Shown: piece after piece, positions 1-12,452 of the stretch
How positions within the stretch are numbered: position 1 is the stretch's first letter
Layout of the letters: each line of letters begins with the position of its first letter
Assembly: GCA_023653785.1 (NCBI GenBank)
Contig: JAMKCH010084961.1
Location: 42,866 to 106,865, forward strand
Source: Ophioderma brevispina
Lineage: Eukaryota; Echinodermata; Ophiuroidea; Amphilepidida; Ophiodermatidae
DNA: 64,000 nt
Direction: 5' to 3'
The notes under the pieces: generated by a model
The model's input: the letters and a program-made list of their open reading frames with translations, nothing else
Database searches by the model: none
What the model was told of the DNA's origin: nothing
Position numbers and translations under genes: made by a program

Positions 1-2120
1 AGGGTGCTGATGGTAGTAGCTCATGTCACTTCTCTTAAAATCATGATAAATGAATTTATAATTATATGAAGTAAAAAAAGCAGGACATATATTATGGCGA
101 TCGAGGGAAGTTGTGTGAAAGTTGTATTGTACGTTTACTACTTTTAACTAAATGCAAATAATGTGTGGTTATATTATTGATTATATAGATAAGACCTTCA
201 AGAGATTTCTTACCTTGTCTTTGTCTACAGATTATTTAGTATTTGCCCCTATAGTAAGTTAGATATTTTAACAATTTTCGACCAAAGAATATTTCTCAGG
301 CTTTAATCCTTTCACATGGGGACATTTTTGATAAAAACTAGGGCCACGCCTGTTGGGAAACTCTAGTTGCACCTTTATGGTTTGAATAAACTTATTTTTA
401 TGCACCTACTGTCTGTTTTCATGTTTGTTTTTATTTTAAGGACCCCCGGTTGAAGTACGTATGACAATGTACGCGATTTAAGGCTTTTGAAATAGCATTC
501 ATGGCAATATTTTTGTTTAAAAGTAATTTATTTTTGTGTTGAATGTATGACTGTTTTCCGCATACAACAATTTCACTTACCAAATTTCAACTTGCACTTG
601 CTAAGTCTGAGTTTTGTACTTAAAAAGCTCTGTATGAACTGAGATGAGGAGGCGTTTTTCATTTTATTATATTTTGTTGTTGTTGCAGTCATTTTTTTAT
701 TTATACCGTATTGAAATGAAGAAAGACCAGAAATACCCCCGTATTGGTAAAAGTTCACTTTTGAGTTTTCCATTCACAACTTGTATCTCAAATCGGTAAA
801 TCAGTACAGTGTTTATTGAATTGTCAACGTATATCTTTTCCAGTGTGAAATAAAAATCCTACTTCCTCATTTGGCGCTCTGGTCACGTCAAAATGGTGAC
901 ATGAAGCATTAAATTTCAATTATGAAATTATTTGTAATGTTTGAAAAGTGTGTCAATATAGGGATGTTTGCCGGTATTTTACACTCATTTACGCTCACCG
1001 GGAAAGATGGTTTTGATAATTATATTCCAGTACGTTCTGAGCATTACTCTTCTTCTTTCGCAATACCGAGCGATTCAAATCGGGTAAAGTGTAGCTCTTT
1101 TTCTACATAGGTCAATCGGCCATGTTGGTTTATGGATATTGTTTAACTTGTCTTGTTATCTGTTGGTGGTTTAATATTGTGTTGTACTCTATCCATAAAA
1201 GTCAGTGCGAGTAAAGATTGTGTACACGATAATAGTTGCTGCTGTTTTTTTAAGAACTGTCTATTACCTACCTTATTTTTGGTCCTATACCGGCAATAGT
1301 GCACAATAAAGAAAAGTTAAAAAAAATATGTTCGTGAGATAATGTTAATGTATCACAAAAACTTTTATCTACATATTCTATTACCTCTGCTGCCCATTAT
1401 GAAAATAGGCATTCTGATTGGTCAGATTGGTCAGTTTTACTGCCCATTTATTCTGCAAATACTCGGTTGCCAATGCATTTGTCTTATTAAATGAAGCATA
1501 ATAATCCTCGGCCCAAAAAACGTTCAAATAATGGCTCGGCTGCGCCCTCGCCCTTATTAGTTTTTTTCTGACCTCGGACACTTATTTTGCCCATAAATGA
1601 CAACTGCAACCCATTTTCTTAATTCTAACCGTGTGTGTGGGTGAGATTGTTGTGTGCTGATGTGTATGTTTGCGGGTGGTTTTGCGTGTTTGTGTGAGTT
1701 GTGTACGTGTCTGTGTGTATGTATTACACTTTAGGTTTAACACCTTAGAAGTCACAATAAACTTGCCGACTGACAGTAAAATCATGTCCAAATCTTTTCC
1801 TTTTTAACATGAAATAGTCCATTATTACAGGGTTATTCTCTCCATAAAATAAGACTGGACAACCATAATATAATTTGCAGCACAAGACGTCAAAATACAG
1901 AAAAAAATAATCATTGTTAAGTAATATTTCTAAATTACATTGAACGATGGTTTCCCACTTCCCATATCCTCAACCATGCCAGTTAACCTACCTTAATTTA
2001 TGGATTCTTAAAATTGTATAAAAGTGTGACTCGGATGATAATCGTTTATGTTTTGAATTCAAAGCACTGTTGTAGGTTTGCCCAGGTTACTGTTCAGGTT
2101 TGCAAAACGTCAAATTCCAT
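1..2120. other. Non-coding, no gene recognised
   Basis: AT-rich sequence with only short open frames lacking coding character. It contains a TG-rich stretch (about 1627-1715) and, at about 1375-1620, a block shared with 17820-17920 (TTTTTCTGACCTCGGACACTTATT-like core), so part of it is a dispersed repeat. Confidence 0.4.
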
Positions 2121-2129
2121 TTAGTCCGG

Positions 2130-2690
2130 TGTCACAGCGAGCCAGTCCTAGCCTTTTAGAGTCCGTCGGAACTCTACGTTTTATGTTTCATAGTCCTAGG
2201 ACATATGTTTTGAAATTAGATGTCCCATAACCTACATTTTGATTTTCAGTGTCCTAGGTATTAAATCGGCAATAACACGCAGTGTCCTATGGAACTACTA
2301 GGGAATAAAGGAGAGTCCTAGCCATTTTAATAGTGGGACTCTGAAGTTCATTACTTACACAATCCCAGTGTCCCTAGATTTGGAGGTTCCGGATCCTGTG
2401 TTACTAATGGTGGGAGTCCCCATACAGCTGAATTCACAATCCTAGGACCATATGTTTTAAAATTAGAGGTCCTATTACAACAAGTTTTGATTTTTAGTGT
2501 CCTAAGGGACTATCGTACTACACCGTGCCCCTATGACTACATGCACTAAAAGACGAGGTCCTAGGAACCTCTGGTCTTATGGGACGCTAAGTTTATTACA
2601 TTACACAATCCCTGTGTCCCTAGATTGAGGGTCCGAGTATGGTGTGGTTTCTAATGGGTGGGTGTCGCCCGGCAGGCTGGTTTCAAATGC
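2130..2690. repeat. Two-unit tandem repeat rich in GTCCTAGG
   Basis: Two diverged units of about 246 bp. Unit 1 has CCTAGGACATATGTTTT at 2195 and unit 2 the same at 2441. Both continue with a TTTTGATTTT(C/T)AGTGTCCTA block, then TTACACAATCCC(A/T)GTGTCCC. The palindrome CCTAGG and its relatives recur every few dozen bases. Confidence 0.65.
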
Positions 2691-5636
2691 AAGCACCCAG
2701 ACAATTGAGTGTTTTGCTTAAAATGGCACACCATTAAATCCCTACACTGTAAAAATATGGAGTAAAAAAGGGTCGCTCTGTAAAATGAGTAAAATCTTAA
2801 TCAAAATGAGTTCACACTTTTATAATTTCCATTTTATTAGTTTGGTGAGGCTATCGTAACATTCATAATGACATTTGGCATCAAATTGCGACCTCATCAA
2901 TCTGATGCACAAAGTTTTAAATGGCGACAATTTCGAATGGGTCAAAATAGGCTATTCTAGGAATATCCACCCCATGACAAGTCCAAATTTCCAATAACCT
3001 TTTAAAAAAATCGAATATTCAAGGTGATTTTGAACAAGTCTTGTTTGGAATTTCGGGCATTTCATCATGTTACGTTAGGTGTTTGTGATCAACGAGCACC
3101 GTAAGGGCAAACCCGTTTTACTAAGTGATTAGTATCTTGGGGAATCGGATTTTTTTTCCAGTGGCTAGTCAAGTCTGGGATTTCCATAGTCGTCTTGGGT
3201 TAGCTAATGGATCAATTAATCTATTCAGTGCATCTGTAAAATACACAGATGGAAATATGCATTGCTTTTCACGATTTTCCCTTGATGGAATTCTCCTGCA
3301 CCTTTTTATTTATGATGGATATCCCATGCACTTTCTTGATTTGGCCATGGAAATTCCAATGCATTTTGGAGAAGCAGCGGGTGGGGAAATAAGGGGGTGC
3401 TGATATTTTTCTTCTGGAATAGCCCAATATGACTGTTCCTGTTCCAAATTGGTCGCAAATTTGGTTTCAAATTATCGGTCCTCGGTCATATGGCCATGGT
3501 TCAGTGTATCCCTTTTTATTCTCTTTCCTTCTAATTGTTTCATTTTTCGACTTTCCCTTTATAAAAATAATATCGTTGGTTATATATCATAGCGACGGAT
3601 CGTTGCACTTTTTATCACTAAAAACTTCACATCAACCTTTAATAGCTTACCGAGTTTCAAAGCTTTGAAGTACTAAATGTGGCCATGTTTTGACGGATGT
3701 TGAAATAGACATTTTTGATGTATTGGACGGATGATAACCCTCGAAACGCAAGTGCACGTATTCTGTTTAAATACAGATTTTAAAGACTACTAAATTATTT
3801 CTTATACAAACAAAACATAAACATCAACATGCAAATCTGAGGTGACGTACTTCAAATGCGACGGATGTTTTTTGAAGTGGTGGCATTCCAGATTGACGGG
3901 GATGATGACAATACCAAAGTAAATCTAAATCAACATCTGCCACTCTTCGGCGTAATAACAATGTCGTTGGACGAGGTATAGCCTAGGTAATCTCTGTGTC
4001 AGTTTTGTTTGTAAAGGTAAACACGAAAAACGTGGCCTGTTTGCACACAGGAGTGGAGCAGAAAAGGAGACATGCTGGGACATTTATATGGCTCCCAACA
4101 AAAGGCAAGTTACGTATTTCAAAATTTGTCCTGGATGCACTCACCTGGGTAGTGGTTACTACTCATTATGTAATCATTCCACCTACTCTAAAAGAGTACG
4201 AAAGCGTTCAAATAAAACACGTTGTGGTTAAGGTCTCGAAAAAAATCCACTCTCTGACAACATGTAGTTGGTCGAATTGCCAACATTTCACATGCAGCCT
4301 CGTACAATAATGCGACGCATCCGATCATGAATGAATGCATTGACTGGTTAACAGACGACGGCATTTGGAACAACTGGCAATGGAAGCAGGCCACATGGAT
4401 TATTAGGGGATCTGCTACCGACCTCCAGAGTATTCAACTCGGGTAGCAAGTTGTAAAGCCCCCACCTGGATCGTATTCTTTATCTTCATAGCAATTACCA
4501 AATAAATCTTGCTTCAACTGCGGTAGTTACCTATTGTCCAACCAACATGGCAGAATAGCCTGACATAAGCTCACCCACAAAGCCATTGACTCATTCTAGC
4601 ACCAGAACTTGCTACTGTAGTAGGAAAATTGCAAGGATAGGACTGAAAGGTGCCACGTTCTCTGCTCGCTCGCCGCGAAGAAGGAACGAGAAAATGTAAA
4701 ATACCTGTTGATTTTTGCAGGTTAAAATACAGCTCTTCAAATGCAAGAAGATGCTTCCGCAAGAATGGAAAGCCTGGAGGTACACGTATCACCGGGACTA
4801 CACATTAACCCAAAGGAATGAGATGAGCAGCATTCGGAACGTAGCGACATACAGCCTTTTTACATTTTTGGCTCACACGTTAGGTACATCCTCGGTAAAA
4901 CAAAATGGTGCCAAAAACTCGACTGAGGTGCGTCTGCTCAGAATAAAAAGGACCTCCAAGAGCAGTCCATTATTGAGGTACCCAACCTCAAACCTCTCAA
5001 GATGCTCATGTATCTACGACGGACAAATATGAGAAAAAGTGCTTCCAATTAGGAAGACGACGAGAAACACTTCAGTCACAAGTACAGCTGAAGAGAACAG
5101 GGACCAATATTATAACACGCAGCTATCGTTCCCTTTTTGGTGAGGTTACCATCCCCTGGAGTTTGTTCCCTATTAAACCTGCAATGTGGTACCACTGGGT
5201 ATCGTAATGGGCTTCTTTCTATTGACATCAAAACAAGAACACCTCCTGAATTACGAACTAATGAGTTCTAAAGTCAAGACATTATAACATACTTGATATT
5301 GGATGCCACGGATAATGGATATTTGACAACTGTGCTGGCTTACCAACAGTAAATAGCACTAAAAGTATCGTTAATATAAAACTAGTCCATTTGGCCGTCA
5401 TGTAGAGCCAAGCTATCGCATAAACTGATATTCCCACTTTGTTTTGTTTCTCACTGTTGGTCTATGGCATTGTGCTGCCTTGCGCGGACTTTATGACAAC
5501 ATCCCCCATCCATCACTTCAAATTCGTCTAAACACTATACCCTATTCCGCAGTTTGGTACTTTTTTTTTTTTTCCACGAACAGGGGCAGACATACCAATT
5601 GAATAATACAATAAATCATTTGGCGCATCCATCCAG
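2691..5636. other. Intergenic, no gene recognised
   Basis: Sequence from 2743 starts with CTACACTGTAAAAA, like the end of the element at 28410. Open frames at 3125-3403, 3429-3668, 3996-4310 and 4715-5032 show no family motif that I recognise. The part from about 4000 onward is less AT-rich and may be decayed retroelement sequence leading into the LINE remnant that follows. Confidence 0.3.
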
Positions 5637-5860
5637 ATGTGAGATAAGCTTGTAAGAGGAAACTGGAAGAGACATACATCAAGGTCTCAGAGGATGAGCT
5701 CAACAACAGATTACTTAAGAAAAGGGCAAGCCGCGCAAAAAGCAAATATGGTCGATCTAGCAAACTCAACAGAAGTTCAGCTTAGGGAAATACACAATAA
5801 GAACAGCTATAAAACTAGTACACACTTTAAAACACTTCTTGGAAATCCCTGAAATGCTGC
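5637..5860 (+). pseudogene. Decayed LINE remnant (RTE-like linker region)
   Basis: An open stretch at about 5649-5781 reads KRKLEETYIKVSEDELNNRL and LKKRASRAKSKYGRSSKLN. A second frame at about 5822 gives HFKTLLGNP. Blocks of the form SKYxRSWxL...HFKxLLGxP lie between the endonuclease and reverse transcriptase of RTE-type LINEs, as I recall that family. Frames are broken and no reverse transcriptase core is visible, so this is only a relic, and the call is tentative. Confidence 0.35.
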
Positions 5861-7690
5861 TAATGAAATCAAAACTCATAAATTCAATGATGACATTGCA
5901 CTTACTGTGGGGTAATCCACCAAGACGCAGTTGAAAAGATCTTTTCACTGTTGAGTCAAGTGATATTCCTTTATGGCTGGTGAATTCAGTCTGAGACCTC
6001 CTCGCCAGTTTAAAAAAAATAAGATGTACCGTCCAGATAGCAACATTCCCTATAATGGTAAAGCCTCCCTTCAAACACCCCATGGCAACATCACACCATC
6101 AACAAGGAATTATAAGCAAATCTGCCAAGGGCAACCAAAAACCTACATACCACGGATCTATGAGCAGTGACAGGTCGTCTCAGACACGCCATGAACACTT
6201 GGGACTTCCCGAATAAGATCGATTAGTAACAGCTCACTTCATCCTACCATCCTCAACATATGACAACATGACAGCGAAGAGTATAAATGAAAAATGCAAT
6301 GTTGGACAGTAGAGTACCGAAAAGCCATTTGAGAAGCCTACTCGACTGGACTTAAGCAAGCAAGCAGTAATGAGAGCATGTTTTTAATCATTTCGCGCGT
6401 GCGTTACTATTTATGTCAATAATTGTGGATACCGTAATAAACATATTATCGTAAGTCATATTGTTTTTTGAAACCCATCCCAAACGGTAGTAAATGCTAA
6501 GCTTAAAAATGCCGTTTCGTTTGATACTACATAATATATTGAATTTGTGTTATTTACAAGATGCAAAATGGCTGGTGTAATCGAGGCATTTTTACTCGCT
6601 CCTTAATGTTTTACGCGTGAGTTCATAATAATAGAAGTAAACTTATGCAACAACCATTTTTCTTGCGGTGTTTAACAGTTTGTGTCTCTTAATAAATACG
6701 TCCAATGTTTGCAAAAAGTTATTGGGGTTTTCCTAACCTTTTCTGCAATACTAACTACCGTCACAGCCACCCAAATAGTCTATGGGCGAAACTGGCAACT
6801 TTGGTCATGTTTCTATAAAGTTTTTCAATAGAGGAACATACAGAAGATCCCCTCTTATGTAGCAGCTAAACTAAAATGCATCAAAAGACCAGCACGCGAT
6901 AACTCAATAATCGGTAGCAAGCGAGATGGGCCAATCATGGCATTTCAGACATTTACAACCAGTTTTCCAGAGGCCAAGGAAGAAAGCATTCCACCTATGC
7001 AGCCAAGAAAGTGCCTATGGCATCTATTAGGAGTAACATGGAAGAAACCTAGACGTTTTTGCATAATCTACAACTGTCCTAAGCATTTTGTCACATGCAG
7101 CTATAATACACTGCAAAAGAAAACGATTTCCTATACATTAACACTATGCATGCATTTATTAACCCACTACACCTGAATCAATATGTTAACACAATAATGG
7201 TTCAACTATTATCATGTAAAGTATTCATTAATTATTTAACACGCAAAGAGGTTAATGGGTGATTAATGGGGGTTCATTTTTAAGATGCACCTGCTTATAC
7301 AAATCAACGGTACTGTTTTTTATATATTCCACATTTGATGCGTTTGATATCATAGTCGCGATCTATTTTACCATACAAACGCGTTGATCACTGTTTGACA
7401 AACGATGTTAGTGTCTATCTTTTCTAACTGTGTTTAAACAATACAAAACACATTTAACTATTCATAAAATATTAATATTTTCATCATCTTTTCAAAACTA
7501 TTGTGTGCTATTTAAACTTCCTTCCAAAACAATGCTCCGAACAAAAACAAATATCAAAATTTTAAATATAAGTTTAAAAGATTTTAAAATGGAAAAGATA
7601 TAGAATGACAAATTAAATTTAAAAAGATAATATAACCTTCTAATAAATAACAAAAAGAATAAATTAAGTAATACATTAAAAATTCTACAA
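5861..7690. other. Intergenic, no gene recognised
   Basis: No coding region supported. The first 500 bases may continue the LINE relic. The part from about 7280 to 7690 is very AT-rich. Confidence 0.3.
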
Positions 7691-7696
7691 AAAACC

Positions 7697-7860
7697 CACA
7701 TACTATTAAAGCGTACACCAGGACTCGAACCTACGTATACAATCACCAATAACAGAATCACAAATACATACAAACATTACTATTAACTGGGCGCTCTGAA
7801 GGTCTGACCGCTACGGACGCCCACGGACTCCGGATTCGGCCTGCTTTTAGTAACCGAAGT
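7697..7860 (-). repeat. tRNA-like fragment, possible SINE head
   Basis: On the minus strand the B-box-like sequence GGTTCGAGTCC is present (GGACTCGAACC at 7731 on +). No complete cloverleaf; tRNA-derived repeat or decayed tRNA. Confidence 0.3.
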
Positions 7861-7879
7861 CACTTTCAATTGAAGTATG

Positions 7880-8320
7880 AGTGCAAAAGTATGCCTTGGG
7901 ACGCTACATCAGCAGACCTCAGGGTCCTAGGCACTAACACGCCAGTTTAGGGGTCCTGGTAGTGGACACTGCATCACGTACTATTATAGGGGTCCATAGG
8001 ATTGCCACACATAACAATTAGGTTCTGGGACGCTACATCACAGTACCACAGAGTCCTAGGACTTTTGCGTCATAGCACCGGTCTAGGACGCTCCTGAGAG
8101 GACCGGGATTTTGTGATATTGTAACTAATTGGAGTCCCCCCAAAAGACAGATTCCGGGTCGCACTAAGTAAAGCTATCTTTATTTTCAGAAGCCTCTGTT
8201 GTCCTAGGACACACCGTTTCCGGGAATCCTGATAAAGGTGTTAGGAGACGGGGGCGTCCTAACGGACGCCCAGTCTCCGAAAACCTAGATCCTAGACTTT
8301 CTGATATGTAGGACATTTAA
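7880..8320. repeat. GTCCTAGG-rich repeat block
   Basis: Repeated GTCCTAGG, GGGACGCTACATCA and GGGGTCC words with irregular spacing. It shares the CCTAGG-centred word with the tandem repeat at 2130-2690, so the two blocks are probably related. Confidence 0.5.
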
Positions 8321-9281
8321 TTCCTCACCCCCCCCGGGTTAAAATTTAGAGAGTGCCACCTGGAGAGGCGTAGCAAGCTCGTGTACTGGTCTAGAAGACC
8401 AGTTTTTCATTGAGCACAATAAATGCTTAGAAACAGGCTGTATCCTGAAACGTTCCAGTGAGGGGCACTTTTTTTCAAAATGCCGCCAAAAATATGCAAT
8501 AAAGTTGTATGATGGCGGTTAAATAATACTATGGGCATATGACCACTTTCTTGCATGCGGTTTTATTAGAATATTCAAAAGGACGCGACGTTTGTATAAA
8601 ATGGCCGCCAGAATCATATAAAAATATGTATATATGGATGAAATAAGCATGGGTAAGGCACAGTTGGACCAATTTTGGCATTAAGTTTAATTAGAGTTGT
8701 TAAAAAAGAAGCTACCAGGGTAAATACATATCTGTAAAAGGGGTGCCAAATGAGGGCGGTTTCCAAATGGCCGCCAAATTTCCAAATGAGTAAGTATTGT
8801 TTCGCGCCGTCTAACAACATGATGCTATAAAAGCAGATTTGTCCAGGATTGTAAAAGGATACAGGTGGTCAGGCAGAATGTGTGATTTAAAAAAACTCAG
8901 GGAATTGATCCACAGGGAAGAAGAAAGAAAAAGAAAAAGGGGGGGGGACAATAAAAGCTATGGGCGGCGTGTGTAATCAAAGGTCCCGGACGTCAACTGA
9001 AATAATACAAGATAGATCTAAGTGTACCAAAAATAAATTTTAAAATAGCTGATTTTACCTAATTTCTGGAACCTTTTCTTATTATTTGAGGATTGTCAGT
9101 ATGTGTTACATTCACACTGCCTATCACAATTGCAATAATATTTTTTATGAAGGCGATCATAAAATGCTGACAGAGATACTCTTTCAACACTTAACTACTT
9201 TTCTAAATTCTCTAAATTTGTATCTTCATGTAGGCTATTCAAGAATACATGAACAGACCCCCTCGCCTAGGGAACCTCCCC

Positions 9282-9700
9282 TTAACCCTCGTCTTACCAA
9301 GCCTTTTTTTGTAACATGGATTACCAAGGGGAAGAATTCAATTTTGCGCTAAAAAGGTAGGAATATCAGATTTTCATGCGGTTTTAAAGCTCTAAATGAT
9401 GGCAAATGACTAGTTTTACATAACTATATAGTTTTAGAGCCATACTGTGCATAATACTTTAAAAAATACACACTAAAATATCCCTGGGTGGCACCCCTTA
9501 CCCTTTGACTTTGACGGCATACCCTAACCCCGGACGTGAAGGTGCTACCTTCACATTTTTTTCGCTAAAATGACAAGAAAGGATGAGAAAATGTTTACCT
9601 AGAAGCTTTTTATGCCAGCTTTTGGCATTTTAGCCCACCGGAGCAAAGCTCACTGGGGAGGTGGTAACCACCCGCCCCCATTTGGTAAGACGAGGGTTAA
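9282..9700. mobile_element. piggyBac-like MITE, TTAA target duplication
   Basis: TTAA at 9282-9285 and 9697-9700 flank inverted ends AACCCTCGTCTTACCAA and TTGGTAAGACGAGGGTT. A TTAA target and CCC-starting termini are features of piggyBac elements. It is 419 bp with no transposase. Relatives lie at 10620-11206 and partly at 14540-14602, 18110-18270 and 61570-61838. Confidence 0.75.
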
Positions 9701-10069
9701 GCTGTTCAGATTTGTGCAAGCCTTATGAATGATTGATTAAATGTTAAAAAAAGAAAAGCAAGTTAGGAAACATAATGCATACGGGCCACTCGATCCTTTA
9801 GGTTTTATACCACTTAAGCAAAGTTATGGTTATTAATAAATGTAAAAGGAAATAATATATAATAAAAAATACACGTCGCGGTTTCTCGAATCGCTAAATC
9901 CCCTGGCGGGAGCGACACCCCCAATTCACTCATTAATTAATGTAAATTAGTAACTAATTAAGCAGATGCCACTCCATAATCTAATCAGATGACGGGCATG
10001 GCAGTCCGATCCCACCCACCAAGTTAACATTTACCATAACCCTTATGGGTATCATGTTATCGCGTTCAC

Positions 10070-10280
10070 ATGATTGTGTTGGACGCCGATACCGCCGACT
10101 CCGGCGCCGCCGGGGGGTCGCGGCCGACGCCTGACCGTGTCTAGCCAATAAACTCCCCCCTTCTGACTTTGTCGTAGAGGGCCAGGGGAGTGAACTAAAA
10201 CTCACTGACAATTGGGGGAAGGGGGGGGGGGGAAGGAAGGAGAGAAGGGAGAGATGGAGGAGAAGGAAGAAGGGGGGGTA
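10070..10280. repeat. GC-rich patch and polypurine tract
   Basis: A short CG-rich segment (about 10081-10140) is followed by a G/A-only tract (about 10206-10278). The minus-strand open frame across it is low complexity and not credible as a gene. Confidence 0.5.
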
Positions 10281-10619
10281 CAAGGTACTATGATCTAAAC
10301 TAACCTGAAACTAGTGCTTGCTCATTATAATACAAATAATAAGATAATGTGAAACGATTAAGAAATCAAATACCTGCTTAACCATGAATCAAACTAAGAT
10401 TTGATCTTTGTTTTGAACAACATACCATATATAAAACAACATTAATGCATCTCTATCAAGATAGCAAATATTTTATATCAGGAATTACAACAACAAAAGG
10501 AACACAAACGCGAATCGACGGGCAGTTTTAAGAGCAGCTTGTCAAAAAACTCATGTCAGGTTGACCTTGGAACCTTGTGAAATAACAGTGAGTTACCTTC
10601 TGCCACAAATCTCAACAGC

Positions 10620-11206
10620 TTAACCCTCGAATCTTACCAAGTGGGGTGGGGTGTTTGCCAACCCCCAGATTGAACAACTTTTCTGGGGGTGTGTAAAATC
10701 CAAACTTTAATACAAGGCTTCCAGGTCATCCATTTTCTCATCCTTTCCGGTCATTTTAGGGAAAATGTGAAGGTAGTACATTCCCATGATACAGGTACTC
10801 CATCATAGTTGAAGGTCTAGGAGGGTGTTGGCCACCAAGAAAAATTTAGGGTGTACATTTAAAAAAATCTTCTGCACAGTATTGCTCTAAAACGAGATGT
10901 TTATGTAAAACTAGTCAATTGCATCATTTAGAGGCTGAAAACCGCATGAAAACCGATTGCCTACCTTTTTAGCGCAAATGTCCGCCTATTTTCTGTGTAA
11001 AGTGCCAATTTTGCCACCCGGCGGACTTTAATGACGTCATTGTTATGCACGCTAGGTATGTTGGGTCACTTATTTTGGCTTCAATGGAAAGAGAAGGACC
11101 AGAGCTATCCATTATATAATTAAACATCGGGTGATTTAAAGGGTTCGTGTGCGGTGGTAACACGCCTTTGGTCAACTACAAAAACGCTTGGGTAAACGAG
11201 GGTTAG
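10620..11206. mobile_element. piggyBac-like MITE, second copy, reversed
   Basis: Starts TTAACCCTCG at 10620 and ends CGAGGGTTA at about 11206. The interior matches the 9282 copy in reverse orientation (GCATGAAAACCGATT near 10945 versus ATCAGATTTTCATGC near 9366). The right TTAA has become TTAG, so it is an old copy. Confidence 0.65.
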
Positions 11207-12056
11207 GGGGTCCTAGCGATCTATTCTTGAATTCTTACAATGACGATACAATTATTTAGAGAATTTAAAAGTATTAAGTGTTGAAAACGTATTTTTAATC
11301 AGTCATTTAGTGAACAAAAACACCAACAATTTTAATATTAAATCTGAACTAATCTGCTTCAAAGCAATGTTTATTAGACCTGCAAATAATATACTTGGAA
11401 TTTGCGGTCATTTTGAAAAGCACCCCCATGTTGGACCCTGATTCATTGTTACACATGAACTTTTTTTTAATATTTCTCAATATTTTTTTTTAATATTTTT
11501 AAGTCATGTTTTTTTGTGTTGTTTAATTTAAAGTCAAAAAACCCGTATATACACTTTATATGTTATTATTGGCGGCCATTTTGAAAAGCGCCCTCATTTG
11601 GACCTATTTATAGATTCTTTAAACAAACGTAGCTTCTGTATGAATAACTCTAATAAAAACTAGATGAAAAAAAGTGGCCAAAACATGCCTAACAGCTACT
11701 TATTTAACCAATTACGCACTTTTTAAAGGATTTTGGCGGCCATTTTGAAAAAGCGCCCTCACAGGTAAGTTCTCAGGATACAGCATGTTTACCTCAGATA
11801 TTCGTGTTCCCCATGAAAAACTGGTCTAGAAAAACCACACGAGAATTTCTCCTTCTCCAATTTTAACCCGGACTAATTTAACATTAATGAAAATCCAACA
11901 AATCTGCAAAATTACACGTTTTAACTGGGGAAAAATATAAATTTACGAAGATTTCTAACTGTCTGTAAAAATCTATTAGTGTGCGAGTTTTTTTAAGGTC
12001 ATTCAAATTCAGATCTCTAATTATTACTTTGAATTTTGCTTCTCTTTATCATGCAG

Positions 12057-12452
12057 AGGTTACAATTTATAATTTCGATTTCGTCGATACAAAACCGCTT
12101 TTTGTGATTGGACAGCCTCTAACGGTAAAATTGCAACTGGAGCTCGAGGTATCTACAAATGAACCAATTAAACATACATACAATATTCAATTGTACTTCA
12201 ATGGCGGTGAAGAATTCGGGATGTCTTTTTCAAAGGAGATACATTTCCCATCGCCTATTATGAATAGAAGTAGACAGTATGTCTTCCGAGATACAAATGA
12301 GGACGCTGTGGATGTTACATTACCTGAATTACACTGCGATGAGATTGACCAATACTGCGTGAAACTTGAATCAAATGACACCACGAAACTTTTAACAACA
12401 TGTTTAAATCGAACAACGTTTTTTGTCACCATATGTCAAAAACCTGAAATAG
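12057..12452 (+). CDS. RTK exon: ectodomain module 1
   Basis: Acceptor ATGCAG before 12057 and donor GTAAGT at 12453; phase 1 at both ends. Encodes about 132 residues starting [11 protein letters not shown], with alternating hydrophobic stretches suggesting a beta-sandwich. Several N-glycosylation sequons are visible (NRS, NDT, NRT). Cysteines cluster near the end ([12 protein letters not shown], then TTCLN and TICQ). The open frame runs upstream to a stop at 11966 without an ATG, so I take this as an internal exon, not the first. Module type not recognised; an Ig-like or other beta-sandwich fold is possible. Confidence 0.75.

Larger units (their letters stand above)
8334..11873. mobile_element. 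Long-terminal-inverted-repeat element, about 3.5 kb
   Basis: The left end (about 8334-8790) and right end (about 11565-11873) are inverted copies: GGGTTAAAATT at the edge, GGTCTAGA with TTTTTCAT, TGTATCCTGA, and repeated AAATGGCCGCCA blocks match in order. The interior has no transposase frame but holds two TTAA elements. Probably a non-autonomous fold-back DNA transposon hit by later insertions. Confidence 0.6.

Noticed and set aside
9981..10283. 100-codon minus-strand open frame
   Set aside because: Low-complexity translation of a polypurine and CG-rich patch inside a mobile element.
12001..12056. Signal peptide contiguous with the first visible exon (LIITLNFASLYHA)
   Set aside because: No ATG between the stop at 11966 and this stretch, and a good acceptor (ATGCAG) ends it.
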